A DNA stretch of 24,932 nt from an uncultured Bacilli bacterium (GCA_934133155.1 CAKPAT010000002.1:1-24932); one strand, 5' to 3'. Positions 6,355 to 15,433 are shown, counted from the stretch's first letter. Translations and numbers: made by a program. The notes: a model not told the origin generated them from the sequence alone.

Positions 6355-7191
6355 ATGAATCAAAAAAGTTATGATAATACTCCTACTCTTTATGTCGTTC
6401 CAACGCCAATTGGCAATATGGAAGATATTACAATAAGAGCTATAAATATATTGAAAGAAGTTGATGTAATATTTGCAGAAGATACCAGAGTAACTAAGCA
6501 ATTATTGAACCATTTTTCAATTAATAAAAAACTTATCTCCAGTCACTTATACAATGAGCAAACAAACGAAGGCAAAGAAATAGAATACTTAAAACAAGGA
6601 AAAAATATAGCCGTAGTAAGTGACAGAGGAACACCGGTGATAAGTGATCCAGGTTTTATTTTAATAAAAAATGCTATAAAAGAAGGTTTTAACGTTGTTT
6701 GCCTGCCAGGTCCAACTGCCCTAATACCAGCACTAGTAATGTCTGGGTTTGGCGAAGGTCCGTTTACATTTTATGGCTTTTTAAACAGTAAAGAAATAAA
6801 AAGGAAACAAGAATTAGAAGAATTAAAGCAAAATAAATACACAATAATATTTTATGAAGCTCCACACAGAATAGAAAAAACGCTAAAAAATATTTTAGAA
6901 ATATTTGGTAATCGACAAATCGCCATCGTTAGAGAAATAAGTAAAAAGTACGAAGAGATAATCAGAGGAAGTATTCAAGAAATAATAAATAATGTTCAAA
7001 AAATAAAAGGTGAAATAGTTATAGTTATTGAAGGAAATCGTGAAGTAACAACATATGAGAATTTGTCAATCGAAAAACACGTAGAATTATATATTGAAGA
7101 TGGAATGACAACAAATGATGCGATAAAAAAAGTTGCCAAAGAAAGAAATCTGCCAAAAAGCGAAGTATATACAAAATATCATAATATTTAG
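6355..7191 (+). CDS. rsmI: 16S rRNA (cytidine1402-2'-O)-methyltransferase RsmI
   Basis: Adds the 2'-O-methyl group of C1402 in the ribosomal decoding centre. It belongs to the tetrapyrrole-methylase fold: V-P-T-P-I-G-N-M-E-D-I-T-I-R-A (15-29), A-E-D-T-R (41-45), the signature V-S-D-R-G-T-P-V-I-S-D-P-G (88-100), L-P-G-P-T-A (117-122) and F-Y-E-A-P-H-R (166-172). The family most often has S-D-A-G in the signature; Ala is replaced by Arg here. The C-terminal 40 residues form a small helical tail. 278 aa, usual length. The start at 6355 is preceded by only a weak ribosome-binding site (GAAGATG). Confidence 0.95.
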   Translation: MNQKSYDNTPTLYVVPTPIGNMEDITIRAINILKEVDVIFAEDTRVTKQLLNHFSINKKLISSHLYNEQTNEGKEIEYLKQGKNIAVVSDRGTPVISDPGFILIKNAIKEGFNVVCLPGPTALIPALVMSGFGEGPFTFYGFLNSKEIKRKQELEELKQNKYTIIFYEAPHRIEKTLKNILEIFGNRQIAIVREISKKYEEIIRGSIQEIINNVQKIKGEIVIVIEGNREVTTYENLSIEKHVELYIEDGMTTNDAIKKVAKERNLPKSEVYTKYHNI

Positions 7192-7201
7192 GGGGTATAA
7201 A

Positions 7202-7765
7202 ATGAAATTAATAGTTGGTTTAGGAAATCCAGGAAAAGAATACGAAAATACAAGACATAACGCAGGTTTTAAATTTATAGACAAGTATGCCAAATATAAA
7301 AATCTCACATTTAAAGAAAAATTTGATGGATTATATGCAGAATTTAACCAAAATAATGAGAAAGTAATGATTTTAAAACCTCAAAAGTATATGAATTTAT
7401 CTGGCGAAGTAATAAAAGAATATAAAGATTTTTATAAAATAGATACAAATGACATTTTAATAATATGTGACGACTTGGACACACAACTTGGAAAAATAAA
7501 AATAAAATATAAAGGTTCATCAGCTGGGCATAATGGACTTAAAAATATTGAAAACCACATTCACACACAAATATATAAAAGAATAAAGATAGGAATATCA
7601 TATGATAAAAATGCTGATAAAATAAACTATGTAATCGGTAAAATGCCTCAAAAAGAATTAGAAATTTTAGAAAAAGTAACAGATAAATCACCAGAAATAT
7701 TAAATGATTACTTAGAAATGTCTTTTGATAATTTAATGAATAAATACAATAGGAGTGAACTATGA
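7202..7765 (+). CDS. pth: Peptidyl-tRNA hydrolase
   Basis: Cleaves the ester bond of peptidyl-tRNAs that fall off ribosomes, recycling tRNA. The start at 7202 gives M-K-L-I-V-G-L-G-N-P-G, the exact family N-terminus, and follows a strong AGGGGGT ribosome-binding site at 7190-7196. The reading frame stays open upstream into rsmI, but that extension has no support. Catalytic and substrate residues: N9, H19 (T-R-H-N-A-G-F), N65 (Y-M-N-L-S-G), D91 (C-D-D-L-D) and N111 (G-H-N-G). 187 aa, full length. The stop overlaps the mfd start (ATGA). In Bacillus fin lies between pth and mfd; it is absent here. Confidence 0.97.
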   Translation: MKLIVGLGNPGKEYENTRHNAGFKFIDKYAKYKNLTFKEKFDGLYAEFNQNNEKVMILKPQKYMNLSGEVIKEYKDFYKIDTNDILIICDDLDTQLGKIKIKYKGSSAGHNGLKNIENHIHTQIYKRIKIGISYDKNADKINYVIGKMPQKELEILEKVTDKSPEILNDYLEMSFDNLMNKYNRSEL

Positions 7766-10700
7766 GTTTTTTAGATAATATATTTAAAAATGAAAAACAC
7801 GACACAATCACTGGCTTAAACAATGAATTAAAAGGAATATATATTTATAATAAGTTTAAAAAAGAAAATAAATCAATAATCCTTGTAACATCAAATCTTC
7901 ATGAAGCTGGGCAAATATATAATGCTATAAACTGCCATACAAGTAAAGTATGGTTTTTCCCTATGGACGACTTTATCACCAGTGAGGCAATCGCTGTTTC
8001 ACCAGAATTCAAAATAAATCGTTTAGAAGCTATCAACAGCATTGTATCTGAAGAAAAATCAATAATTATAACTAATTTAATGGGCTACTTAAGATACCTT
8101 TCACCCAAAAATATATTCCAAAAAAGTAAATTAACTTTAAAAGTAAATGATACTCATAAAATAGAAGACCTAACAAATCAGTTATATAACTTAGGTTATA
8201 AAAGGCAAATCATGGTTAACATGACAGGTGAAATAGCAGTCAGAGGTTTTGTTTTAGACATATACCCTATAAGCAGTGAAAACCCCATTAGAATTGAATT
8301 TTGGGGTGACGAAATAGAATCCATTAGAACATTTGATATAAACAGTCAATTAACAATTAAAGAGATAAAAGATATAACGATATATCCTAATACCGAGCGT
8401 ATCATAGGCAAAGATGAAATAACTAATATATCCGGCTATTTAAATAACCCTATTACCATATACAATAATTACCAAACACTTTTAAAAAATTATGAACTTC
8501 TATTAGAAGAAATAAGAAATTACAGTGCAAGTATGGAAAGAGATCCAAATACAAAATACATGTTTTCTTTTGACGAAGTAGAAGACAAAGAAAGTATAAA
8601 ATTTGAAGATATAGACGAAATATTAAATGCCTCCACATATAAAAATGTTGATATAGATAATTTTCCAAAAGGAGTCGAAGAAATAAATAACATCTTAAAA
8701 AAATATCTTAAGAACCATAAAACAGTTATTATCTGCCTAGAAAATAGGTATAAAGTAAACAAATTACTAGAATTTTTAGGGAATGATGAAATAGTTTATA
8801 CAAACGAAAATGAAATAATACAGGGCAAAATAAACATAATATCTAAAAAAATATATTCTGGATTTAACTATGAAAATTACGTAATTATTACCGAAAATGA
8901 ATTATACGGAAATAAAGAAGAAAAAGGTTACAAAACTAAATTTCAATATGGTACAAGAATAAAAGATATAACTAAATTAGAGATTGGTGATTATGTTGTC
9001 CACGGAATTCATGGTATAGGTAGATACCTAGGCTTAAAAACAATCGTAAAAAATGGTCTAAAAAAAGACTATCTAGCCATCGAATACGAAAAAGGCGACA
9101 AATTATATATACCAGTAGAAAAATTAGACCTCATAACAAAATATTCATCAGCTGACACACCAGTAAGAAAATTAAGTAAATTAGGTAGCTCAGACTGGCA
9201 AAAAACAAAAGCCAAAGCAAGGAAAAGAGCAGAAGATATTGCTGAAGATTTGTTAAAGGTATATGCTTTAAGAGAATCTAAAAAAGGTTTTGCATTTAAT
9301 AAAGATGACAAAAATCAAATAGAATTTGAAAAGGAATTCCCATACCAAGAAACAGCCGATCAATTAAAAGTTACCGAAGAAATAAAAAAAGATATGGAAA
9401 CACAAAAACCAATGGATAGATTACTATGCGGGGATGTTGGCTACGGTAAAACAGAAGTAGCTTTCAGAGCGATATTTAAAGCTGTAAACTCAAAAAAACA
9501 GGTAGCACTTCTATGCCCGACAACAATATTATCTTCTCAGCACTATAATAACGCAATAAAACGTTTTGTTAATTTTAATGTCAAAATAGCCCTGTTAAAT
9601 AGATTTGTCACTCAAAAAAAAGTAACAGAAATATTAAATGACTTAGAAAATGGGAAAATCGACTTAATAATTGGCACTCATAGAATATTAAGTAAAGATG
9701 TAAAATTTAAAGATTTAGGCTTATTAGTTGTTGACGAAGAACAAAGATTTGGCGTTAAACATAAAGAAAAAATTAAGCAATATAAAGAAAATATTGATGT
9801 TTTAACCTTATCAGCAACTCCAATTCCTAGAACTCTTCAAATGTCAATGTCAGGTCTTAGAAGCCTGTCATTAATAGAAACACCACCAGCACAAAGATAT
9901 CCAATTCAAACATACGTCTTAAAAGAAAATAATCAAATAATAAAAGATGCTATTTATAAAGAATTAGCTCGAAATGGTCAGGTTTTCATGCTCTATAATA
10001 TAGTAGAAGATATTGAAAATAAAAAATTAGAACTTCAAAAACTAATTCCAGAAGCTAAAATAGGTGTAGCTCATGGACAAATGAATAAAACAGAACTAGA
10101 AAACGTCATGAGTAAATTTATAAATAAAGAATACGACGTACTATTATGCACAACCATCATAGAAACGGGTATAGATATAGAAGCTGCCAACACCTTAATA
10201 GTGCTAAATTCCGACCATTTTGGACTTTCACAGCTCTATCAAATAAGAGGCCGAATTGGTCGAAGTAATAAAATTGCTTATTGCTATTTAATGTATGATA
10301 ATAAAAAAATACTATCCGACATTGCAACAAAAAGATTAAAAGTAATTAAAGATTTTACAGAACTTGGAAGTGGCTTTGCCATAGCCATGCGTGACTTATC
10401 AATTAGAGGTGCGGGAGACATTCTTGGTAGCGAACAAGCTGGATTTATAGATAGTATAGGTATAGAACTATTCTTACAAATGGTAAACGAAGAAATAGCC
10501 AAACTTCAAGGAAAAGAAGTAACCGAAGAAAAAGAAGATACAAAACCATTATTAGATGTATCAACAACAATTGAAAGTACCTACATACCAGACGAGGATT
10601 TAAAAATAGAAATTCATAAAAAAATAAGCAATATAAAATCCGAAGAAGATTTAAAACAAATCAAAAGTGAACTAGAGGATAGATTTGGCAAACTTTCTGA

Positions 10701-11004
10701 TGAATTAAATATTTATATGTATGAAGAATTATTTGAAGCAACAGCTCAAAGATTAAATATCACAAAAATAAAACAAACAAAAACATTTATTGAAATAACA
10801 CTGCCAAGAGAAATAACTAAAAATATAAATGGAGATTACTTATTTTATGAAACATCTAAACTGAGTCGTATGTTCCGCTTTAGCATGAAAGAAAACGAAT
10901 TAATTATCATATTAGATATTGTAAAACTAGATAAACACTTCATTTATTATCTAATAGAATTATTAAAAATCATTGACATGTCGAAAAAAAATACTGAAAA
11001 TTAG
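7762..11004 (+). CDS. mfd: Transcription-repair coupling factor Mfd
   Basis: ATP-driven translocase that pushes RNA polymerase stalled at DNA lesions off the template and recruits UvrA. The N-terminal 300 residues hold the UvrB-like module. The RNA-polymerase-interaction domain begins near residue 409 (G-D-Y-V-V-H-G-I-H-G-I-G-R-Y). Walker A G-D-V-G-Y-G-K-T lies near 555-562, the D-E-E-Q box near 658, S-A-T-P-I-P-R-T (motif III) near 686, and the RecG-like G-R-I-G-R-S near 833. The TRCF C-terminal domain fills the last 150 residues. At 1080 aa it is about 100 residues shorter than the B. subtilis protein, with no motif lost. The ATG overlaps the pth stop. The gene ends in a terminator shared with ppaC. 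Confidence 0.97.
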   Translation: MSFLDNIFKNEKHDTITGLNNELKGIYIYNKFKKENKSIILVTSNLHEAGQIYNAINCHTSKVWFFPMDDFITSEAIAVSPEFKINRLEAINSIVSEEKSIIITNLMGYLRYLSPKNIFQKSKLTLKVNDTHKIEDLTNQLYNLGYKRQIMVNMTGEIAVRGFVLDIYPISSENPIRIEFWGDEIESIRTFDINSQLTIKEIKDITIYPNTERIIGKDEITNISGYLNNPITIYNNYQTLLKNYELLLEEIRNYSASMERDPNTKYMFSFDEVEDKESIKFEDIDEILNASTYKNVDIDNFPKGVEEINNILKKYLKNHKTVIICLENRYKVNKLLEFLGNDEIVYTNENEIIQGKINIISKKIYSGFNYENYVIITENELYGNKEEKGYKTKFQYGTRIKDITKLEIGDYVVHGIHGIGRYLGLKTIVKNGLKKDYLAIEYEKGDKLYIPVEKLDLITKYSSADTPVRKLSKLGSSDWQKTKAKARKRAEDIAEDLLKVYALRESKKGFAFNKDDKNQIEFEKEFPYQETADQLKVTEEIKKDMETQKPMDRLLCGDVGYGKTEVAFRAIFKAVNSKKQVALLCPTTILSSQHYNNAIKRFVNFNVKIALLNRFVTQKKVTEILNDLENGKIDLIIGTHRILSKDVKFKDLGLLVVDEEQRFGVKHKEKIKQYKENIDVLTLSATPIPRTLQMSMSGLRSLSLIETPPAQRYPIQTYVLKENNQIIKDAIYKELARNGQVFMLYNIVEDIENKKLELQKLIPEAKIGVAHGQMNKTELENVMSKFINKEYDVLLCTTIIETGIDIEAANTLIVLNSDHFGLSQLYQIRGRIGRSNKIAYCYLMYDNKKILSDIATKRLKVIKDFTELGSGFAIAMRDLSIRGAGDILGSEQAGFIDSIGIELFLQMVNEEIAKLQGKEVTEEKEDTKPLLDVSTTIESTYIPDEDLKIEIHKKISNIKSEEDLKQIKSELEDRFGKLSDELNIYMYEELFEATAQRLNITKIKQTKTFIEITLPREITKNINGDYLFYETSKLSRMFRFSMKENELIIILDIVKLDKHFIYYLIELLKIIDMSKKNTEN

Positions 11005-11019
11005 CATCAGTATTTTTTA
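10985..11019. terminator. Two-way intrinsic terminator between mfd and ppaC
   Basis: ATACTGA (10991-10997) pairs with TCAGTAT (11007-11013) around a 9-nt loop. It is flanked by A6 on one side and T6 on the other, so it can stop transcription from both strands. It contains the mfd stop codon and touches the ppaC stop codon. Confidence 0.8.
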
Positions 11020-12639
11020 TTTATCATCCATAAAATTCATAAATTTAGGAACTATTTGTTTTTTACGTGAAACAACACCATCAAGGAATAATCCTTCAGA
11101 TAAATTATCAGCATCAAAAGAATTAGCAACAATATCAAAGGCATTTTCATTATATAAAATATGTGAACCATTTTTCAAAATATCTGTTACAAAAAGTGCG
11201 ATAACAACATATCCTTCATTTTTAGCAATTGTATTTAAAACACTAACGAACTCATCCTTTTTACCCATAATCTCTTCGGTATTCATTGTAGATATTTGTC
11301 CAATACCAATTTTTTGATTATCTACATTAAAGTTCTTAAAATCACCATAAATAATCTCTTCAGTAGACTTACCTTTTATAGAAGAACCAGCCTTAAACAT
11401 TTCCATACCATAAGACTTATAATCAACACCAGTGATTTTGGAAAGTTCTTTTAAAACAGTTCTATCAATATCAGTAGTAGTTGGTGAAGAAAGAAGCAAA
11501 GTATCAGAAATGATACCAGAAAGCATTAAACCTGCAATGTTTTTAGGTATCTCTACCCCATTTTCCTTAAACATTAAATAAAGAACAGTTTCCGTACATC
11601 CAAGAGGCATATTCCTAAAATTAATTGGCATATTAGTACCAATATTTCCTATCTTGTGATGATCTACAATTTCAATAATTTCAGCCTCTTCAAGACCAAC
11701 AACACTTTGCTCAATCTCGTTATGATCAACTAAAATAACTTGCTTAGGATGTTTAGAAACAGCCACATTTGCCTTAAAAATACCTAAACAAACCCCATCA
11801 TTATTCACAACAGGATAATTACTGTATTTCTTCTTGCTTGCTATTTCCAAAACATCAGATAAAGAGTCATTTTCGTTAACAAAAGATATATCCTGAGTTT
11901 TCATCTTAGTTTTAATAAAATTGCTTAAAACTACCATATTAGACGCCATAAGACCATCATAATTTGTACTAATAACATCAACATGATTTTTCTTGGCAAT
12001 CTCTAAATGTTCCTTTTTCATTTCAACCCCATTAGTCAAAATAATAATAGAAGCACAGTTCATAACCGCATACTCAATAATGCTATGTCTATCACCAACG
12101 ATTAAAACACTTTCCTTATCAATCTTAATATTTTCTCTAAAAGTAGTACTTCTATAAGATGGTGTGATAATATTACCCATAATTTCCTTATCAAACCTTA
12201 AAACTTCTTTACCATTTAAAGCCTTAAGCAAATTATCATAAGAAGTATCAAGTTTACCTAAATCATTAGAAATAAGCTCCCCTGCAACATCTCTCATAGA
12301 AACAACACCTTTAAACACACCATTTTTATCAATAACAGGTATTGTACCAATTTTTGTCTTATTCATCATCATATAACCATCAAAAACTGAATCTTCCTCT
12401 TGAAGAAAACAATCATTAATATAATCAACATCTTTGATCTGTAAACGAACATCATTTAAATATTTTGGTATATCAAAATTAAAATAATTTAAAACAAATT
12501 CAGTTTCATTATTTATATTACCTAAAACACGAGGCTCAGTATTAAAACCTAACTTATTTTTTAAATAAGAAAGGACAATAGCAGAAGTAACCGCATCTGT
12601 ATCCGGCTTTTGATGTCCAAAAATTAAAGTTTTTTCCAT
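11017..12639 (-). CDS. ppaC: Manganese-dependent inorganic pyrophosphatase with CBS-DRTGG regulatory insert
   Basis: Family II pyrophosphatase: splits PPi to two phosphates, pulling biosynthetic reactions forward. The DHH domain is split by a regulatory insert. G-H-Q-K-P-D-T-D (8-15) supplies metal ligands H9, D13 and D15. CBS1 is about 68-125, a DRTGG domain about 135-245, and CBS2 about 247-297. D-H-N (305-307) and D-H-H (326-328) resume the catalytic domain, and the DHHA2 domain ends with S-R-K-K-Q-I-V-P (525-532). CBS-PPases of this kind are controlled by adenine nucleotides; the DRTGG-bearing type is also known to respond to Ap4A. 540 aa, intact. Ribosome-binding site GGAGG, about 9 bp before ATG. 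It is the only whole minus-strand gene here and breaks the mfd-spoVT neighbourhood. Confidence 0.95.
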   Translation of the reverse strand: MEKTLIFGHQKPDTDAVTSAIVLSYLKNKLGFNTEPRVLGNINNETEFVLNYFNFDIPKYLNDVRLQIKDVDYINDCFLQEEDSVFDGYMMMNKTKIGTIPVIDKNGVFKGVVSMRDVAGELISNDLGKLDTSYDNLLKALNGKEVLRFDKEIMGNIITPSYRSTTFRENIKIDKESVLIVGDRHSIIEYAVMNCASIIILTNGVEMKKEHLEIAKKNHVDVISTNYDGLMASNMVVLSNFIKTKMKTQDISFVNENDSLSDVLEIASKKKYSNYPVVNNDGVCLGIFKANVAVSKHPKQVILVDHNEIEQSVVGLEEAEIIEIVDHHKIGNIGTNMPINFRNMPLGCTETVLYLMFKENGVEIPKNIAGLMLSGIISDTLLLSSPTTTDIDRTVLKELSKITGVDYKSYGMEMFKAGSSIKGKSTEEIIYGDFKNFNVDNQKIGIGQISTMNTEEIMGKKDEFVSVLNTIAKNEGYVVIALFVTDILKNGSHILYNENAFDIVANSFDADNLSEGLFLDGVVSRKKQIVPKFMNFMDDK

Positions 12640-12738
12640 AAAAAATTTCCTCCTTCAAAGTATTACAATTATAACACGATTTAAAGTATAAATAAAGTAA
12701 AAATAGTTACAATATAACATAGAAAGTGAGGAAAAACA
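12640..12738. promoter_or_regulatory. Divergent intergenic region, ppaC and spoVT-like gene
   Basis: On the minus strand a perfect TATAAT (complement of 12668-12673) could be the -10 box of ppaC, but no good -35 box stands at 16-18 bp. On the plus strand TACAAT (12708-12713) or TATAAC (12713-12718) could serve the regulator gene, again without a -35 box. I call the region regulatory because both genes start away from it, not because the boxes are strong. Confidence 0.4.
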
Positions 12739-13176
12739 ATGCATGGTGCACTAAGAAGAATAGATGATTTAGGAAGAATAGTAATACCCAAAGAAATTAG
12801 AAATGAACTCAGAATAACATCTGGTGATAAAATAGAAATAAAAATAAAAGATGAAGAAATAATATTAAAAAAATATTCAGAGCTTTCAAAAATAAAAGAA
12901 TTAAGCCAAATAATAACCAAAACAGTATTCAAAAAATATAAAATAGAGATAAAAATAACCGACATGGATAAATATATATCAAACAATGAAAAAATTTCGC
13001 CAGAAATAATAAAAAAAATCAAAGAAAATAAACAGCAAATAATAAACGGAAAACTTATCACCCCAATAAGCCTAAATGGTGAAATATATGGCAGTATAAT
13101 CACACAGGCCAAAAACGAAAATCTAAAAGATACCATCATCCTACTCGCACAAATATTGGCCTATCATATTGAATAA
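12739..13176 (+). CDS. SpoVT-like AbrB-family transcriptional regulator with degenerate GAF domain
   Basis: Residues 1-50 form a swapped-hairpin AbrB DNA-binding domain: L-R-R-I-D-D-L-G-R-I-V-I-P-K-E-I-R (5-21), then G-D-K-I-E-I and I-I-L-K-K-Y, very close to B. subtilis SpoVT. Residues from about 55 to 145 should be the GAF-like partner domain, but the protein is 145 aa against about 178 for SpoVT, so that domain is trimmed. SpoVT follows mfd in Bacillus; here the gene occupies the same place with ppaC wedged in, so I take it as the positional orthologue. SpoVT controls late forespore genes, but nothing else in the window points to sporulation, so the present targets are unknown. Ribosome-binding site GTGAGG. 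Lys- and Ile-rich, like its neighbours. Confidence 0.82.
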   Translation: MHGALRRIDDLGRIVIPKEIRNELRITSGDKIEIKIKDEEIILKKYSELSKIKELSQIITKTVFKKYKIEIKITDMDKYISNNEKISPEIIKKIKENKQQIINGKLITPISLNGEIYGSIITQAKNENLKDTIILLAQILAYHIE

Positions 13177-13197
13177 AAAAAAAGAATATGCTAAAAT
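13169..13197 (+). promoter_or_regulatory. Promoter of the T-box/dut/metG operon
   Basis: A -35 box TTGAAT (13169-13174) and -10 box TAAAAT (13192-13197) are 17 bp apart, with TGC just before the -10 box (extended -10). It overlaps the stop codon of the upstream regulator gene and places the transcript start at about 13204, at the foot of the T-box leader. Confidence 0.75.
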
Positions 13198-13203
13198 ATG
13201 AAT

Positions 13204-13400
13204 GAAATGCGAAGAAGGAAAGAAAAATAGAAAGCTTAAAAAGAGAGTTTATGTTTGGTGAAAATAAACAATATTACTGTTTTAAATAGCTCTGGAGCAG
13301 TCTAATAAGAACGTTTCACATGCGTTAAATGTTTGGTTTACTTATAAATTAAGGTGGTACCACGTAAAATCACGTCCTTATGCATTAAGGATGTTTTTTT
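13204..13400 (+). promoter_or_regulatory. T-box riboswitch with intrinsic terminator
   Basis: The T-box sequence AAGGTGGTACCACG at 13351-13364 is nearly canonical. Stem I has the AGAGA motif (13240-13245 region) and a distal hairpin GTTTAT/ATAAAC around a loop containing GGTGAAA. GGAG at 13294-13297 lies near the base of Stem I. The terminator pairs ACGTCCTTA with TAAGGATGT (13372-13392) and runs into T7. Such leaders read through when an uncharged tRNA pairs with the specifier codon and with the UGGN bulge. The bulge reads UGGU, which calls for a tRNA with discriminator A. I could not fix the specifier: by hand the expected place reads AAU or AUA, and AUG is not there. Isoleucine and methionine tRNAs carry A73; Asn tRNA usually has G73. 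Confidence 0.9.
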
Positions 13401-13418
13401 CTTCAAAGGAGGAATTAA

Positions 13419-13904
13419 ATGCGAAATTTTGAAAAAATAAGCCTAAAAAAATTTAAAGAAGAAACAAATTTAAAAGAAGACAGCTATGAAAAAATCATAT
13501 TACCTAAAAGAAGTACCCATAATAGTGCCGGTTACGACTTTAGCCTAATAGAAGATGTAAGGCTAAACCCAAATGAGATAAAAAAAATTCCAACAGGAAT
13601 AAAAGCCAAAATGGAAAATGACGAATTTTTAATGATAATCATAAGAAGCAGTCTAGGAACCAAACATAACTTAAGACTATGTAATCAAGTTGGAATAGTT
13701 GATAGTGATTACTATGATAACCAAGATAACGAAGGACATATTTGGTTATTCATTAAAAATGAAGGAAATGAAATAGTAAATCTAAAACAAGATGAAAGAA
13801 TAGTCCAAGGAATTTTTTTAAAATACCTAAAAACAGAAAACGACGAAACAAAAGAAACAAGAAAAGGCGGATTTGGTAGTACCAATTCCCAAAAAGGAGA
13901 ATGA
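13419..13904 (+). CDS. dut: dUTP diphosphatase (trimeric type)
   Basis: Hydrolyses dUTP to dUMP and PPi, keeping uracil out of DNA and feeding dTMP synthesis. All five trimeric dUTPase motifs are visible: A-G-Y-D-F (37-41), R-S-S-L-G-T (76-81), G-I-V-D-S-D-Y-Y (92-99), E-R-I-V-Q-G (126-131) and R-K-G-G-F-G-S-T (148-155). After motif 3 the usual R-G-E is replaced by D-N-Q-D-N-E-G-H-I, an insert shared with other Firmicute and phage enzymes of this type. 161 aa. Ribosome-binding site AAAGGAGG at 13406-13413. It is the first gene after the T-box and overlaps the region of the metG start, so it is read under amino-acid control, which is unusual. Confidence 0.93.
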   Translation: MRNFEKISLKKFKEETNLKEDSYEKIILPKRSTHNSAGYDFSLIEDVRLNPNEIKKIPTGIKAKMENDEFLMIIIRSSLGTKHNLRLCNQVGIVDSDYYDNQDNEGHIWLFIKNEGNEIVNLKQDERIVQGIFLKYLKTENDETKETRKGGFGSTNSQKGE

Positions 13905-13906
13905 AT

Positions 13907-15433
13907 ATGGAAAAATTTTATATAACAACGTCAATATTTTATGCTTCAGCAAAACCTCATATCGGAAATTCATATGAAGTAGTTTTAACTGACGCCCTAG
14001 CCCGTTTTAAAAGGTTGCAAGGTTATGATGTTTGCTTTCACACCGGAACAGATGAGCACGGTGAGAAAGTTCAAAACTATGCTCAAAAAAATAATCAAAC
14101 ACCAAAACAGTATGTTGATAAAATCGCAGCAGAAGTGCAAAGAATAGACAAGTTACTAAACATCAGTTATGATAAATTTGTCAGAACAACAGACGAATAC
14201 CACAAAAAAACAGTTCAAAAAATATTTTCCAAATTATATGAAAATGGTGACATATACAAAGGTGTATACGAAGGACTTTACTGCACACCATGTGAATCAT
14301 TTTTCACACAGTCGCAGTTAATAGAAGGAAAATGTCCTGATTGTGGCCGCGAAGTGCATAAAACCAAAGAAGAAGCCTACTTCTTAAAATTAAGCAAATG
14401 GAATGAATGGTTAGCTGATTATATTGAAAAACATCCTAACTTTATCACTCCAGAAAGTAGAAAAAATGAAATAGTTAATAACTTTATAAAACCAGGTGTT
14501 CAGGATTTATGTGTAACAAGAACATCATTTGATTGGGGAATAGAAGTCCCATTTGATACAAAACACGTTATCTATGTATGGATAGACGCACTTGCAAACT
14601 ATATCACATTTTTAGGATATGACCCAGAAAAAGAAAACGAAAAATTCAAAAAATATTGGCCAGCCGATGTTCATGTAATTGGTAAAGATATATTGAGATT
14701 TCACACAATCTACTGGCCAGTCATGTTAAAAGCTTTAGATCTAGAAATGCCTAAAAAAATATTTGGCCATCCATGGGTACTTGCCTCTGATAGCGATAAA
14801 ATGAGTAAATCAAAAGGAAATGTTCTATATGCAGATGACCTTGTAAGCGAATTTGGCACTGACGCCATAAGATATTATCTAATGCACGAAATACCATATG
14901 GTCACGATGGAAATATAAGTCGCTTACTCATCATTGATAAAATAAATTCAGACCTTGCAAACACGATGGGAAACTTAGTCAATAGAACGATAAACATGTG
15001 TCTGAAATATTTTGATGGAAACATCTATAAAAATAACCAAAATGAACCAGTAGATGACGAATTAATAAACGCATGCACAAGTTTAAATCAAAAAATATCC
15101 GAAAAAATGGACGAATTAAAAATAGCAGAAGCATTAGAAAATATAATGAGTATTTACCGCTTAGCTAATAAATATATCGATCAAACAGAACCATGGAAAT
15201 TAGCTAAAGATGAAAACAAAAAAGAAAGACTTAAAACAGTTTTATATAACTTAATAGAAGCAATCAGAGTAGCCACTGTTTACCTGCAAGCATTCCTGCC
15301 AGAAACAGCTGAAAAAATATTTAAACAAATAAACACAAATGAAAAAGATATATCAAGTACTTTAAAATTTAATGGGACATATACCAAAGTAGGAAATCCA
15401 GAAATACTTTTTGCAAGAATAGAAAAGATGTAA
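13907..15433 (+). CDS. metG: Methionyl-tRNA synthetase
   Basis: Class I synthetase that charges initiator and elongator tRNA-Met. Visible: Y-A-S-A-K-P-H-I-G-N, with the HIGH-type motif H-I-G-N at 18-21; one zinc knuckle (C126, C129, C143, C146); and K-M-S-K-S near 299-303. Start: an ATG at 13901 overlaps the dut stop but leaves no room for a ribosome-binding site. ATG 13907 is 6 bp after AAGGAGA and gives M-E-K-F-Y-I-T-T, a typical N-terminus, so I prefer it (508 aa). It lacks the C-terminal Trbp111/EMAP-like tRNA-binding domain of the roughly 660-residue B. subtilis enzyme; such short forms are known. The place before tatD matches Bacillus metS. Confidence 0.96.
   Translation: MEKFYITTSIFYASAKPHIGNSYEVVLTDALARFKRLQGYDVCFHTGTDEHGEKVQNYAQKNNQTPKQYVDKIAAEVQRIDKLLNISYDKFVRTTDEYHKKTVQKIFSKLYENGDIYKGVYEGLYCTPCESFFTQSQLIEGKCPDCGREVHKTKEEAYFLKLSKWNEWLADYIEKHPNFITPESRKNEIVNNFIKPGVQDLCVTRTSFDWGIEVPFDTKHVIYVWIDALANYITFLGYDPEKENEKFKKYWPADVHVIGKDILRFHTIYWPVMLKALDLEMPKKIFGHPWVLASDSDKMSKSKGNVLYADDLVSEFGTDAIRYYLMHEIPYGHDGNISRLLIIDKINSDLANTMGNLVNRTINMCLKYFDGNIYKNNQNEPVDDELINACTSLNQKISEKMDELKIAEALENIMSIYRLANKYIDQTEPWKLAKDENKKERLKTVLYNLIEAIRVATVYLQAFLPETAEKIFKQINTNEKDISSTLKFNGTYTKVGNPEILFARIEKM

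Noticed and set aside
7133..7201. Longer N-terminus for Pth
   Set aside because: The extra 23 residues lie inside rsmI and lack a ribosome-binding site, whereas 7202 gives the exact family start.
11065..11076. ACGTGAAAC half-site as another parS within ppaC
   Set aside because: Only one arm matches; the other arm (TTTTTT) does not form the palindrome.
10973..11317. Plus-strand open frame of 114 codons at the end of mfd
   Set aside because: Antisense to the conserved C-terminal part of ppaC and crossing the terminator; no family features.
12681..13139. Open reading frame of 152 codons on the minus strand across the SpoVT-like gene
   Set aside because: It is antisense to a clear AbrB-family gene, reads as random hydrophobic residues, and has no ribosome-binding site.
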